DNA of 64,000 bases from NCBI RefSeq assembly GCF_015706575.1, contig NW_024037048.1, positions 19,346,032 to 19,410,031 of the forward strand, written 5' to 3'. The position numbers and the translations under genes are program-made. The notes beneath the pieces are model-generated. The model was given only the letters and a program-made list of their open reading frames with translations. It was not told the origin of the DNA and ran no database searches. This stretch comes from Patiria miniata. Lineage: Eukaryota; Echinodermata; Asteroidea; Valvatida; Asterinidae. Below, piece by piece: positions 10,064 to 20,908 of the stretch (the first letter of the stretch is position 1; the number at the start of each line of letters is the position of its first letter).

Positions 10064-11131
10064 TCCGCTGTTTGTCTTAAAATATGAAGCACAAGCTCTG
10101 TTTGCATGCAGGGTTCCACTCAGCATACCACTTAGATTCCGTTGAATATTTTCTTGAAATGGCGATAGTAGTATTTGCTGAATACTTTGAAAGTGTTTGG
10201 TCAGTTGGTACAGAAATAATAATAAAAATAATATTCGACATTATTCGGTTAACAAACAGATGGTGGCTGATGCCAGTAGTCAAACCGGTGCGCTGATTTC
10301 CAATCCGGAACATAATTATTTTTTGTAACGACCGTACCTTGACTGCGGTGCCCACCTGATTTCCGCCACTACTTCCTTGGTATGAGATCGATTGTCCTTG
10401 ATAATGCAGAACATGTATGTTCATTGTGATGCCTACAATTTCAAATGCAAGCAATTTTAAACAAGAAAACATAGGATTATTTGCTTTTGATTTTTTTTTT
10501 CGTGCGAAGCAACAAAATGGCTTAAAAACTTAAGAAGGTCGCAACTAACCTGTTGGAAGTTTCAGCTCAGTGGATACTTTATTGAGAAAAAGCAGAGAAA
10601 ACGTATGCACTATTTTGTTGGATTTCGTATCTTGATTCCGTGCTTTAAAACACCTTAACTATTTTTTTTTTTTTTTTTAAAACACCTGCAAAGTTTTCAA
10701 CCGATATATCAGGCGAAATACTTTCACCGGGTATTTGATACCAGTCTTATCTTCAATCTTAGCAAATCGCCATAGGCCTAGGTACTTTTCTGGGCAATTG
10801 CATATGATCCTACGTGGCCTCAAATTGTTTTTGCATACAGATTTCTCTCAGAAAATCTGGGCATTTGTTTTGGTAGTTACTGCGTTTGATTCGAAAGTAT
10901 TAAATCCTCCAAAGAAGACATGAATATTGTTGCTCGTGCGTGGGTCTGTTCGGGGCCGTTGCATGTAGGACGCATTCCACTTAAAAAAAATATATATTTC
11001 ACATTTCGCCCGACAGAGATTTTGATCTGGGGGTGTTTTACTTGTAAAATTCAGCTATGCCTCCCCCAACAGCCCCCAAGATTTCTCCCAGCGGATTTTC
11101 AATGACTCATTTTCGTTGGTATTATTTCCAG

Positions 11132-11193
11132 CTCGCAATCTGCTGAGTGTTGAGGATTCCTTTCGTGATAGAATTCAAGAACGTTACATCGAG
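11132..11193 (+). other. 5' non-coding exon 3 of C1q-type gene, copy 1
   Basis: A 62-nt exon lies between TTATTTCCAG and the donor GTGAGTG. It shares CGCAATC, GTGTTGAGGA and GATAGAATTCAAGAAC with exon 2, has no ATG and ends TACATCGAG. Equivalents are 38050-38111 and 55193-55244, with splice sites intact. It could be spliced in series with exon 2 or used alternatively. Confidence 0.65.
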
Positions 11194-12985
11194 GTGAGTG
11201 TCTGTTATTTGACATTTTCCTCACTCAATCATCAGAACAGAGCAGTGATTTTGGTGGGAGACTGTATTTTTTTCTCTATATTTATACACCGTTTGGTCAA
11301 AATTTTAACAGAAAACATCGCTCGAGTGATATTCCCTCCCTATAACACCCACCGTAGAAATGTACCAGACATTTTGGCCTGCAGTCTTTGCAAATTCCTC
11401 GTTAAACTCATCAGGGTGCCTCGAACTTATAGCGGAAACATGCTGAAATTTCCTTCACATATTTTTTATGCAGGTACATCAGTTGGCAAAAAAAGAGAAC
11501 TAAGATGAAAACAAATATTGATCACACCAATATTTAGTTGCTGTGTAATCAGATTCTTTGGAATTTGTCTTCTTTTTATTTATTTTTTAAATCGGAATTG
11601 TGTTCGAAACCGTTGTCCTAATTTTTTCTTGATCGTTGATCACTTTGTGATTCGTTTGTGATTGTTCACCACGTTCGGGAATCATAACATATAGGTTTTC
11701 CTGTCCAATTTCGCAACTTGTTCGTCCAATCTGAGAGACTGTTCATTACATTGAAAAGGGTCGCATTTAGCGTATTCGATATTTTTTTTAAATATTTACA
11801 CCACCAAAGCGTGTAGGCAACTTTGTCGTGCAAAAGAAAATCCAATTCTTTTGTTGGTTTTCGATCTTGCACTGAGTATAGGCGAATCTGTAAGAGGAAG
11901 TTTTCATTTTCAACGAAAGTACAATGGAATAAGGAGTTCATTTAATTTGCAATTTGCAATTATATGATTTTTAATTTTTGCAACAATTAACAAACTGGTC
12001 ACTTGTCCTTACATAAAAACCTGTATTTTGACATAGTATTTTATCGGTGAGTGTTCTAAATGTATTTCCTTCTATCACTTTAACACTTTACATTGATACA
12101 GTTCTGTTCTGCTTTTTTCATATTCCCTTTCCAGGCATTCCAATCTTTGAAATAGCTGTACATTCCTTAATCCAAACTTGTCAAAAGCCATGTCATTTTA
12201 TACTCTGTTGTATCACTATAACACAATATCTTGCTCATGCAACTTCCAAATATCATTGAACTGTGTTACTTTTGTAAACGTATGCATCAAAGTGAATTCC
12301 CGAGCGGGACTGAACCACAATGCACAAGAAATTCAATGCACAAGTCACGTAATTTGCTCCTTACTTTTCACGCCTGAATGAAGAATACCCTAAAATATTT
12401 TAAGCTTGCGCTAAATTCAACCGGGTGTGAAAAAGGTCTGCATGTTTTATGCGATTTTGAATAAAAATGTTTTATTTTTATTATTAGCAAAGTATGAAAT
12501 TGGGCGGGAAACCCTATAATATTTCATAGTGAATGAAAAAGTTCATTTCTGCTTTAAAACTCATAGTGAACTGGAGTTAAAAGTAAATTTGCCTGGACAA
12601 GTGCAACAAAAGCTTAGAATGCCAACGAACTTTTGACCGAGTTACTAGTGTCTCAAAAAAAGATTCATGTCTTCACAAAAATTAATTTGAAAAAAAAAAT
12701 CGTTTCAATAATAACGTGTAAACAAATTGAAAGCTTATTTCACGAATCAGTCAATTCCAGAGAAATTGAACAATGCGACATTAAAACAGGTTGTTTTTCT
12801 TGACGAATTCGGCCGAGAAAACCTACTATTTTAATTACTTGACCCTAATAACTTGGTGAGTATTCTGTTTTTGAGTGGCAATGTATCCCAATGAGAAAAA
12901 AAATCTCACTCATTTATCTTAATTGATAATAAATAGTATTAAAATGTAAACTTAACCAGTATTCGTTTGTATGTTTTTTTTTCAG
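11194..12985. other. Intron, AT-rich, no recognised element
   Basis: This is the intron between 5' exons 3 and 4. I see no coding frame of substance, no RNA gene and no clear repeat ends. Copy 2 lacks about 450 bp corresponding to roughly 12270-12725. Confidence 0.5.
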
Positions 12986-13045
12986 CCTACACTGAATTCC
13001 TTGTGATCTCTTCTTGGACCTGATCTTCAAGAACGAACCATCGAG
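12986..13045 (+). other. 5' non-coding exon 4 of C1q-type gene, copy 1
   Basis: A 60-nt exon is bounded by a T-rich tract ending TTTCAG and a donor GTGGGTG. Its 3' part, TTCAAGAACGAACCATCGAG, echoes exons 2 and 3, so it may be a further diverged duplicate. It has no ATG. The copy 3 equivalent is 57090-57149. Confidence 0.55.
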
Positions 13046-13526
13046 GTGGGTGTGGTGAGGTTTAATTAATGATTCTATCAGGACCGGGAAGGGGCAAGAT
13101 GTAATCCGTCCCCCCCCCCCCCAAAAAAAAAATACTACAGCTCCGGAACGCTTCGCCCTATCGGAATGCATTTTGGTGACCTTTCTTAACTCTTATTGGC
13201 GGGCGAAATGAAAAAAATCGATTCGATGGGTTGCCATGAAAAATCGATTCGATGGGTTGCCATGAAAAATGTTAGCCCCTTGATCCCTCATACCCCACTG
13301 TTATATAACAAAGAAAACATTCTTCGAACAATGATTCCTCCAATCTCATTTTTTTTGGGTGTTTTTTCCTTCAAATCTGACGGCGGATTGTCACGAATTT
13401 TAGATTAGTTCTCCTGTTTATCAAACCTCAATATTTTTCTCCTCTTCCCGTTTTTAAAAAGTATTTTGTTGAAGAAAAAAATCTCACCTGATTTGTTTCA
13501 GTTTAATCATTGTTATTCTGTACAGA

Positions 13527-14324
13527 ATGAAGATCTTCGTGGCAACCGTTCTTTCAATCGCCCTCCTTCTGGGTAACTCCGTCAACCTCCGAGCGTCCGT
13601 TACTGGGCCGGTTGCCTCGGACGGTGATGGTCCTGCGTCTCAGGCGTGTCCGATGTGCTGCCAGGGGTCGGCTGCAATTCCCGGCATACCAGGGCTGCCT
13701 GGGTCCTTAGGTCAACCAGGGTCAAAGGGCGAGCCGGGTCAAAAGGGTGATATTGGACAGATTGGACCTATGGGTGAGCGTGGAGCAGCTGGGCCTCAAG
13801 GGGACGAAGGCATAGGCCAGCCCGGAAAAATTGGTCCAAGAGGAGTCCCAGGTGTTGTAGGGCCAACGGGGGAAACTGGTGTCAAAGGTCAAAAGGGTGA
13901 GCCAGGGGAGACACCAGACGACTCCAACCAGCGGGTAGCATTCACCGTGGTGAGGACGAGCCGCTCGGATGTCTCTACGAGTCACGACACCCGTTTGCCC
14001 TTCCAGGCGACCGAGACGCTTCTGCCGGGTACCAGCTTCGATCTCGAGACCGGCACGTTCACGTGTGGTGTGCCGGGCACCTACGTGTTCATGTTTTCTG
14101 TGTGCAAATATTCTTCCAGCAGCCTGTGGGTTAATCTCCGGAAGAACGGCGTCGTGGTTGTCACTGGCGGTAGCAATGATTCAAGTCACTATGAGCAGGT
14201 GTCTGGGAGCGCGGTGGTGGTTCTGCAGCGTGGAGATACGATGTATCTCACGATGTCCGGTAGGGCGTATAGTGATTCCTGGCACCGGACCTCATTCAGT
14301 GGCTTCCTCCTTTACCCCGAATAA
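13527..14324 (+). CDS. Secreted collagen-stalk C1q-domain protein (whole)
   Basis: This 265-residue frame starts at the ATG 25 nt after the acceptor TTTGTTTCAG (13501). Residues 1 to about 23 ([18 protein letters not shown] onward) are a signal peptide. A CPMCC cluster near residues 41-45 fits inter-chain disulphide bonding. Residues about 52-132 are Gly-X-Y repeats forming a collagen triple helix, with a short interruption near GDEGIGQPG. Residues about 138-265 are a globular C1q domain, with the conserved [18 protein letters not shown] strand and the C-terminal FSGFLLYPE. Such proteins are secreted trimers that recognise pathogens or ligands, and in invertebrates they are often multi-copy immune lectins. 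That role is inferred from the family. The whole protein lies in one exon, and the upstream exons are non-coding. Codon use is more GC-rich than the flanks. Confidence 0.93.
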   Translation: MKIFVATVLSIALLLGNSVNLRASVTGPVASDGDGPASQACPMCCQGSAAIPGIPGLPGSLGQPGSKGEPGQKGDIGQIGPMGERGAAGPQGDEGIGQPGKIGPRGVPGVVGPTGETGVKGQKGEPGETPDDSNQRVAFTVVRTSRSDVSTSHDTRLPFQATETLLPGTSFDLETGTFTCGVPGTYVFMFSVCKYSSSSLWVNLRKNGVVVVTGGSNDSSHYEQVSGSAVVVLQRGDTMYLTMSGRAYSDSWHRTSFSGFLLYPE

Positions 14325-14325
14325 A
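14320..14325 (+). terminator. Poly(A) signal overlapping the stop codon
   Basis: AATAAA spans the last base pair of codons: the TAA stop is inside the hexamer (GAA TAA A). If used, the 3' UTR would be only a few tens of bases. A second AATAAA stands near 14706. The same overlap is present in copy 3 at 58489-58494. Confidence 0.5.
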
Positions 14326-16290
14326 CACAATCCAACACATAAAGATACACGAGCATCGTGTTGCTGATTTTTTAATCGCTTTCCATTTTGCCGAAACAAT
14401 AACTAATGAATTAAAAGAAGTAATGTTCAATGACAATGTCACAAAATATTATTATTAATGTTTTTGCATTGCGCATGCGCCAATCTGTATACTACAATGG
14501 ATTTGCCAAATTTTTTTGATTTTTTGCAAAACAAAATATTTAGCTTCATGCATGAGTATTGAGATATAGTGAAAAGTATGCGTTAAGTTTGTTGACAACG
14601 ATTTTTTCATTGTGTTGATTGTAGGCCAATAGGGAAGTATTTTGATGGAATTCTTTTTTTCAAAGGAAGCTGGGTCATTATTTTTTTTTAGAAACAAAGA
14701 TTTGCAATAAAGCAGTGCCACCATGTATCCAGAAATGTTAACAACTAAAAACAGATTGTGTTTATGGCGTTATCTCGACCAACCTGGATTTTTTAGGCCA
14801 TGTTTCTGACCGCCATTTTTTTTTATTGCCACATTTGGTCAACATATCAAATAACGTGTTTTTTTCCCCGAAAACAAATGCAACTAATTTGTAGTATTGG
14901 GTATTAAAAACAGATTAATTAAACACAATGACTGTATCCTAAAGCAAACAAAGTATAAAAGACATACAGACAAACAAACAAAATATTTTGCTACATACCT
15001 GGATAATTTTAGGGCGTTTACTGTAACTTGTTATTTTCTTCGCCTTATGTTCCCTGTATGCCCAGCACAGATGATGTCAATTAAATCAATCCCATGCATG
15101 TATCAATTTTTATTTCATGTCACGAAAAAAGTCTCGAGTGATTGAATCTGATTTTCTTATAGACTTTAAGCTTGGCATTTGGATTAACAATTGTTTGAAA
15201 TATTCTAATGCTATTCACAGCAATTAGAATACACTGGTTTTTATGAAATGATTGCATTATTTTAAACGTTACAATATGCGAGAATTATGTAAAAGTAGTA
15301 CAATTGACTGGCTATGAAAACAGTATGCATAAAACCTCATTCTGAGGATTACCAAAAGCACCACTATTGTTGATAAATACTCTCTTTTTTCGCTTGGCTT
15401 CGTTATGAAAAAAACCCATGATTTTAATTACTTTCAGTTGAAACAGAAACGTGCCCACAGTAATGAAAAAAGTGGAGTTGGCTGTTGTTTTTAAAGCCCG
15501 TAAAAGTCTGACAAGTGTTTCGTGATTAACAGACTCCAAATTATTTGAAGACTTTTATTGTTCTTAATCAGTATTACTTGATTGCATTCAAGAAACTCAC
15601 TTTGAAAACATCAGTGAAAGTGTGAGCCCGTTAGATGGTAAAGAAACAATCTCAACGAAATCAATCAAAACAAAGCACAAATTCCATTCAAGCGAGGAGG
15701 GTCTTTCAACTGGTTGGAATTGTCCTTTGTCACTTGATCATTTCAAGTGAATTTCTTTGTATTGACTTTTATTTGGATGCCATATTTGGCATCCCTGCTG
15801 ACAGCATATCCTTGGATCATGTCTCCAGCCAGCACATGTACATGTAAGCTGAACAAGTACGCTTCCTGGGAATAGGTAGACTCCTGCAAGAAATCAAAGA
15901 AAAGGTTATAATGGACCCTTCCTGCATGTCAATCAACAGTGCACATTGACCAATCAGATCACCACTTTTGATCAGGTGACCACAGTAGCTCAGTCAGACT
16001 GGGTCACAAGCACTGTTAGATCTATTGCTCACCCCGCCCCCATTTTTGCACCAGCAGTTAACACCCCCCCCCCCCCAGTATTCTGTAAAGAGTGCCCTTT
16101 TTACACAAGTAACTTTTAGTTTTTACACAAGCGTCCTTAGTTTTGTTTAGAAAGTTTCTTGTTTTGCCAGCGGCTTTTAAAGAATTTTTGTTATTTCGTG
16201 TAAAACGTCAGCAATTGTGCCGCCATGAAAAGCGCCACCCATTGACCTACCGCCATTTGCGAGTTAACCACGCCCCTTTGACAACTCTAT
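14326..16290. other. 3' flank of C1q gene, no gene seen
   Basis: This is AT-rich sequence conserved in copy 3 (58495-60440). It holds a fallback AATAAA near 14706, scattered homopolymers and a C run near 16063. A 70-codon frame at 15635-15847 is open in both copies, but the three differences I see between them all change residues, so I do not call it a gene. Confidence 0.5.
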
Positions 16291-16332
16291 AAGCCTTTTC
16301 GCCGATACCGCCATCTTTGAATTATTGTTTTT

Positions 16333-16366
<34 letters not shown>

Positions 16367-16458
16367 GGCATTACAGTGAAAATACGTCTCATCATGCAAC
16401 TGTAGCTGAGAATGATGGGATATCTTTTCATTGTAATGCCTCCCCCCCCCCCCCCCCC
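16291..16458. mobile_element. MITE with GATACCGCCATC ends, cut by gap, copy 1
   Basis: The left end, AGCCTTTTCGCCGATACCGC, continues into CATCTTTGAA, followed by a long G run, an inverted inner pair around CATTACAGTGAAAA and TTTTCATTGTAATG, then a C run that disappears into the gap. The complete copy is at 60442-60612, where the right end AAAGATGGCGGTATCCGCG is visible. Confidence 0.7.
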
Positions 16459-16958
16459 NNNNNNNNNNNNNNNNNNNNNNNNNNNNNNNNNNNNNNNNNN
16501 NNNNNNNNNNNNNNNNNNNNNNNNNNNNNNNNNNNNNNNNNNNNNNNNNNNNNNNNNNNNNNNNNNNNNNNNNNNNNNNNNNNNNNNNNNNNNNNNNNNN
16601 NNNNNNNNNNNNNNNNNNNNNNNNNNNNNNNNNNNNNNNNNNNNNNNNNNNNNNNNNNNNNNNNNNNNNNNNNNNNNNNNNNNNNNNNNNNNNNNNNNNN
16701 NNNNNNNNNNNNNNNNNNNNNNNNNNNNNNNNNNNNNNNNNNNNNNNNNNNNNNNNNNNNNNNNNNNNNNNNNNNNNNNNNNNNNNNNNNNNNNNNNNNN
16801 NNNNNNNNNNNNNNNNNNNNNNNNNNNNNNNNNNNNNNNNNNNNNNNNNNNNNNNNNNNNNNNNNNNNNNNNNNNNNNNNNNNNNNNNNNNNNNNNNNNN
16901 NNNNNNNNNNNNNNNNNNNNNNNNNNNNNNNNNNNNNNNNNNNNNNNNNNNNNNNNNN
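16459..16958. other. Assembly gap, 500 N
   Basis: Exactly 500 N begin inside a poly-C run. A round number means a scaffolding join of unknown true length. Left is block A copy 1, right is the middle of an endophilin exon, so order and adjacency across it are not proven. Confidence 0.98.
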
Positions 16959-17031
16959 CTTCGTGGAGTAAGAGTTGAAAGTACTTCTGGGTTTGCGTTC
17001 TGATTTGGGTCGACTGCCTGCCTCCTCAACC
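16959..17031 (-). CDS. SH3GL: Endophilin-A exon g (linker start), truncated by gap
   Basis: On the minus strand, after the acceptor TTTTCCAG, the frame continues from exon f through a split Arg codon into VEEAGSRPKSERKPRSTF and a few further residues before the gap. This matches the end of the BAR domain and the start of the linker in endophilin-A (vertebrate members have RLEERIRQ then a basic PRR-EYQPKPR stretch). Downstream SH3-domain exons should lie 3' of here but are not in the window, because the gap and block A intervene. Confidence 0.8.
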
Positions 17032-17099
17032 CTGGAAAACATCACAGAAACATGAGAAGGATGGTAACTGACAAGTTTGGGTATTATAGTCAGTCTCTG

Positions 17100-17745
17100 T
17101 CACAAGGCCATCACAAGGCCATCACAAGTCTCACAAGTCCATCACAAGTCCATCACAAGCAATGACAAGTCCATCACAAGTCAATCACAAGTCAGTCACA
17201 AGTCATCACAAGTCAATCACAAGTCATCACAAGTCAAGACAAGTCCATCACAAGTCATCACAAGTCCATCACAAGTCATCACAAGTCCATCACAAGTCCA
17301 TCACAAGTCAATGACAAGTCCATCACAAGTCAATCACAAGTCAGTCACAATCATCCAAGCAATCACAAGTCATCACAAGTCAATCACAAGTCATCACAAG
17401 TCAATGACAAGTCCATCACAAGTCATCACAAGTCCATCACAAGTCATCACAAGTCATCACAAGTCATCACAAGTCATCACAAGTCCAGCACAAGTCCATC
17501 ACAAGTCATCACAAGTCCATCACAAGTCATCACAAGTCCATCACAAGTCCATCACACAACTATATTACAAGTCCATTACAAGTCCATCACAAGTCAATCA
17601 CAAGTCTATCACAAGTCATCACAAGTCATCACAAGTCTGTCACAAGTCCATCACAAACTCTATTACAAGTCCATCACAAGTCATCACAAGTCCATCACAA
17701 AGTCAATCACAAGTCATCACAAGTCCATCACAAGTCCAGCACTGT
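17100..17745. repeat. Minisatellite of TCACAAGTC-type units
   Basis: About 640 bp of tandem, slightly variable 9 to 14-bp units (ATCACAAGTC, ATCACAAGTCC, AATCACAAGTC) fill the intron between endophilin exons g and f. The long Ser/Gln/Thr-rich open frame across it is a by-product of the repeat. Array length is likely to vary between individuals. Confidence 0.95.
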
Positions 17746-17753
17746 TGGCATAC

Positions 17754-17857
17754 CTTTCATTGAGTGTTGAGAGAAGGCTTTCCAAGACCTCTGCAGACTG
17801 TTTGTGGTATTCTAGCTGAGCCTCGGCTAACGCTTGAAGCTGTAACACCTGCTCAAC
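17754..17857 (-). CDS. SH3GL: Endophilin-A exon f (BAR helix 3)
   Basis: A 104-nt exon on the minus strand lies between TTTAACAG and the donor GTATGCC. It reads [20 protein letters not shown] then SAEVLESLLSTLNE, closely following [20 protein letters not shown] of vertebrate endophilin-A. This is the third long helix of the crescent BAR dimer that binds and curves membranes in clathrin-mediated endocytosis. It enters in phase 0 and leaves after two bases of an Arg codon. Confidence 0.9.
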
Positions 17858-18152
17858 CTGTTAAAGAAAACAAGGTGCATTTTCAAGGATTGCATTAAAA
17901 CAATTAAATTACATGGCAATTTAAAGAATATCTTACACAACAGAAATAAAAAGGAAACCGTCAATCTCTTCACCCATACAATATCGGTATAAATTATTCT
18001 TCCATGGTTGAACTGAGAGAAATATCAAAATAAATGCGCAGAAATATAAAGTGAAAAGTTGTTCTTGAGACTCAATGAGTGGTATCTGATTGAGTAGTAA
18101 GATGCTCTAGTGCATCTTGGCTCATCTTTGCTCCGATTTGTCAGGTACTTAC

Positions 18153-18253
18153 ATCACTCTCAAGGAGGTTCCTCATCCCGTTCTCAGCAAGCTCCTGAGA
18201 TTCGTGAAACTTCTCTTCTGCAAATTGGATTTCTTCTTCAGGAATTGTGCTTC
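18153..18253 (-). CDS. SH3GL: Endophilin-A exon e (BAR domain)
   Basis: A 101-nt exon between TGTTGCAG and GTAAGTACC reads STIPEEEIQFAEEKFHESQE then LAENGMRNLLESD. It aligns with [20 protein letters not shown] and SSMFNLLEMD of endophilin-A. Phases fit exon d before it and exon f after it. The frame is intact. Confidence 0.9.
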
Positions 18254-20330
18254 CTGCAACACAAACAAAAACAAGATTGATGAGAACAAAAGTCAGAAAT
18301 ATTGGCTCAGAATTATCCAAGATGCCAGTATTTTCCTGGTGTGGAAATGTAGTATAATTGCTGCATCATGCAAGCATGCATTAACCCTAACAGAACTCAA
18401 CCCATCAAACCCCAACGGCATGTTTAGTGGGAATCTGTCAGGATGGGTACAGTACCCTTAAACTGACAGTCTTTTACATTGGGTTGGCACACCTCCAGAA
18501 TCAAAGATAGAAATATGGTGTCAGCAGTTTCCCATATGGTGTTGGAATTTGCCAGGATGGGTATGGTTCCTGGTACATCATGCTAGGGAGTTAGAGTTAA
18601 TCCGTCACCATGTACACAATGAGTCATAAAGAAAGTGACCAAATTAGAAACATATTTCAAAAAATATGTGGCTCGCTCTGTTTAATAAAAATAGGGGTAA
18701 AGTACTTGTTATTGACTAGTAACTGTGAAAATTTCACGTAATTTGCATACTCTATTCCCAAGTAATGAATATTTTGATACAATGATCCAACATTCAGTTG
18801 TCCACCACTGATCATTTATCATTCTGCAAACAAATAAATACCCATTAAATACCATGAAACATAAACGTTTTCCCACCTCCATGAATGAATGGAAAAACGG
18901 AAAAAATCGCCATCAATATTTCAGAAAAAAAAGAGTGGACTTGTTCCTCGTAATCGAAACACAAAATCTGACAGTAAAAATACTGTTTCAGTCTTGACTC
19001 AAATGATTGAAATCTCATTTGTATTTGAATGCCTGTGTGTAATCTGTAATTCTCACTCAGCTCAATAGCTTCCAATGGCATTCCATGGAGCTACATTTTG
19101 TATACTTCATTCGTCTATTAAATTTGATTGCTTTTTAAGATTTTTTTATTAATCCAGGTTTTTTTTCAAAATGGCGGCGGCGGAAGTGATTCAACAACTG
19201 CTTCACGAACGAACAAATCATACACAAACATTTCTTCCATGAAATGCTGTTATTATCCTCGTCCAAGATGTTTAGATTGTTTAAACGTGGCCCATGAACG
19301 CCAACTTTCGTGAAATCGATCGTAAGTTCATTGCGTGGCCCGCGCAATAAGTTTGTTGCGTGTAAGTCCTACGCATGGCGTAAGTTACGCACTGTTTTGT
19401 GAAATCAGCTGCATAACAAAGTTCCGTACTTATTACAACTCACACATATTTAACACTTAGACATTCTCAATTTCGTCCTCGGAAAAGTCACTTATCTACA
19501 CTTTTCCAAGTTTGAGTCCACGCAAAAATGATTTGGGTCAATTTTTTTCATCAATGCAATTGAATATTGACCAACAAAATGCAAAACAGGCTCATTAATA
19601 TGTATGAGATGTAATGAATATTCATGATACCTCCATTATACAAATTCATGTTATTTCTGACAGAATCAGCTACAACCAACATTAACTCTTTGCCAGTAAT
19701 TGTCCTTCTTTAGTAGACAATAATTTACAACAGTTACAAATTACATTCTAAAACTTGTAACACAATATGTCTTTTGATGTTAAAACTAAAAACACTCTTA
19801 AAATTACCATTTTGGGGTCAATCTGAAGATCTTCCACTGCAAATTTTCTTTTCTTTTTGAATATTGTTAGGTTTTATTGATAACATAAATTGTCGTATTT
19901 CATCACCCAGTAAAACAGACATTTTTGGTCTTTGGACTGTTGCTTGATTTGGATGTGCTTAAAATAAACTGGAAAAAAATGAAATGAAAACGGAATGATA
20001 ATCTCCAATCAGAAAAACATAGCAGCTGGCTTAAACATGCAGGCAAAGTGAAAATGCTGGCTACGTTTGTTCTATGACATGCTGTTAGTGTTCCAAGCAG
20101 GATGTTTAAAAACAAAACATGCAAGTTTCATGAGGACGTTCCCGTGAAATGCCAAACAAAATAAAGGAAGTAACATGCACAAGCTAGCATCAAAACCAAA
20201 ACAAAACCAAAACTGCAAAATGACAAAGTGAACTCTAATCCAGTTTTGATTTTCAAAAAAAATGACTACCGAGCTTTAGAAATCTGGGATAATATATTTC
20301 AAAATAGCGGTGTTTGGTATAGCAACGTTC
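18254..20330. other. Endophilin intron, 5' of exon e: no clear feature
   Basis: This AT-rich sequence is part of the 5.6-kb intron between exons d and e. An ATGGCGGCGGCG start-like motif near 19171 leads only to a short frame with no usable donor. No repeats with defined ends were recognised. Confidence 0.45.
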
Positions 20331-20334
20331 CACT

Positions 20335-20518
20335 GTATATGAGAATGTAATTTCCAGTAACCCTGCTTAACCCTTCTGTTAGTGAGCATTAGCCATGTCT
20401 GAATGACATGGCTACGACTAACACTAGCCCACATGGGAAGTGGCTTCATCTGCTTCCATAGGTGCAACTAATGTATTAGCCGTAGCCACTTCATTCTGAC
20501 GTGGCTTTACACTTTTTC
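20335..20518. repeat. Interspersed hairpin repeat R1, copy outside M
   Basis: About 185 bp running from TATATGAGAATGTAATTTCC to CATTCTGACGTGGCTTTA. It contains a strong stem, AGCCATGTC-TGAAT-GACATGGCT. The same sequence occurs at 25442-25632 and 41812-42000, so it is a dispersed family. The copies are very alike, which suggests recent spread. No tRNA-type promoter boxes were recognised. Confidence 0.75.
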
Positions 20519-20593
20519 CTTTTCCCTTCATTTTCGACTCTGCACCCACGGCGAAATCTACAAATATATAGCACTACTGCCTACTCTATAGCC

Positions 20594-20908
20594 CAGACTG
20601 CTGGCCAAATTTGATACGCTTTAGGCGACAATCCATGTGTCCGTTTTTGATGTGCGTATTGCGTTTTGCATACCAGTTGCGTATCTGCGATGCGTACTCT
20701 GAAAATCCACGAGTACGTATTTCTCGGCACACTTGACCGACGTACAAGCTCATATTCCCACAATGACTGGTCTTAACGCAGTAGGGATAGCGCAATGCGC
20801 AATACAGGTACATGGACCTATGTATGTATGCACATTGCTTATCAAACAACTGATTTTTACACATCAGGCAGTGCGCACTACGCATGACGGACACACAGAT
20901 TTTTGGCC
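20594..20908. mobile_element. Possible TIR element
   Basis: The left side, GGCCAAATTTG followed by CATGTGTCCGTTTTTGATG, is loosely mirrored on the right by CATGACGGACACACAGATTT and TTGGCC. The interior is CpG-rich with repeated GCGTA motifs. The ends are imperfect, so the call is tentative. Confidence 0.4.

Larger units (their letters stand above)
9600..11193 (+). repeat. Internal repeat unit gamma (carries exon 3), copy 1
   Basis: This is the third related unit. It begins with CAAACACAAACGGACCGG, contains a MITE insertion at 9739-10063, continues with AAACCGGTGCGCTGATTTCC and TTCCTTGGTATGAGATCGAT, and ends in the small exon 11132-11193. It is more diverged from alpha than beta is. Equivalents start near 36838 and 53915. 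Confidence 0.65.
1..16458. repeat. Block A, copy 1 (large duplicated segment)
   Basis: This segment reappears almost end to end at 27417-39295 and 44532-60612 in the same orientation. It carries the C1q-type gene with its promoter and 5' exons, several palindromic elements and the 3' flank, and it stops inside a poly-C run at the first gap. Copy 1 is the odd one out: it alone has a 35-bp-arm perfect hairpin at 4079-4154, a differently arranged interior of the element at 5746-6371, and a different collagen stalk. The left boundary cannot be seen because the window starts there. It may be a true tandem duplicate or an alternative haplotype. Confidence 0.9.

Noticed and set aside
15635-15847. 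70-codon frame conserved in copy 3 (59783-59995)
   Set aside because: The three base differences I see between copies all change the residue, there are no splice or family signs, and the whole flank is equally conserved.
16322-17045. Long frames spanning the first gap
   Set aside because: They exist only because N is read as open; the Pro/Gly runs are homopolymers.
17100-17745. CRISPR-like array
   Set aside because: Units are 9-14 bp and contiguous, without unique spacers, in eukaryotic intron sequence.
17077-17763. 228-codon Ser/Gln/Thr-rich open frame
   Set aside because: It is the translation of the ATCACAAGTC minisatellite; repeat units without stops keep the frame open.
19171-19242. 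ATGGCGGCGGCG start resembling a first coding exon
   Set aside because: The frame stops after about 23 codons with no convincing GT donor before the stop.
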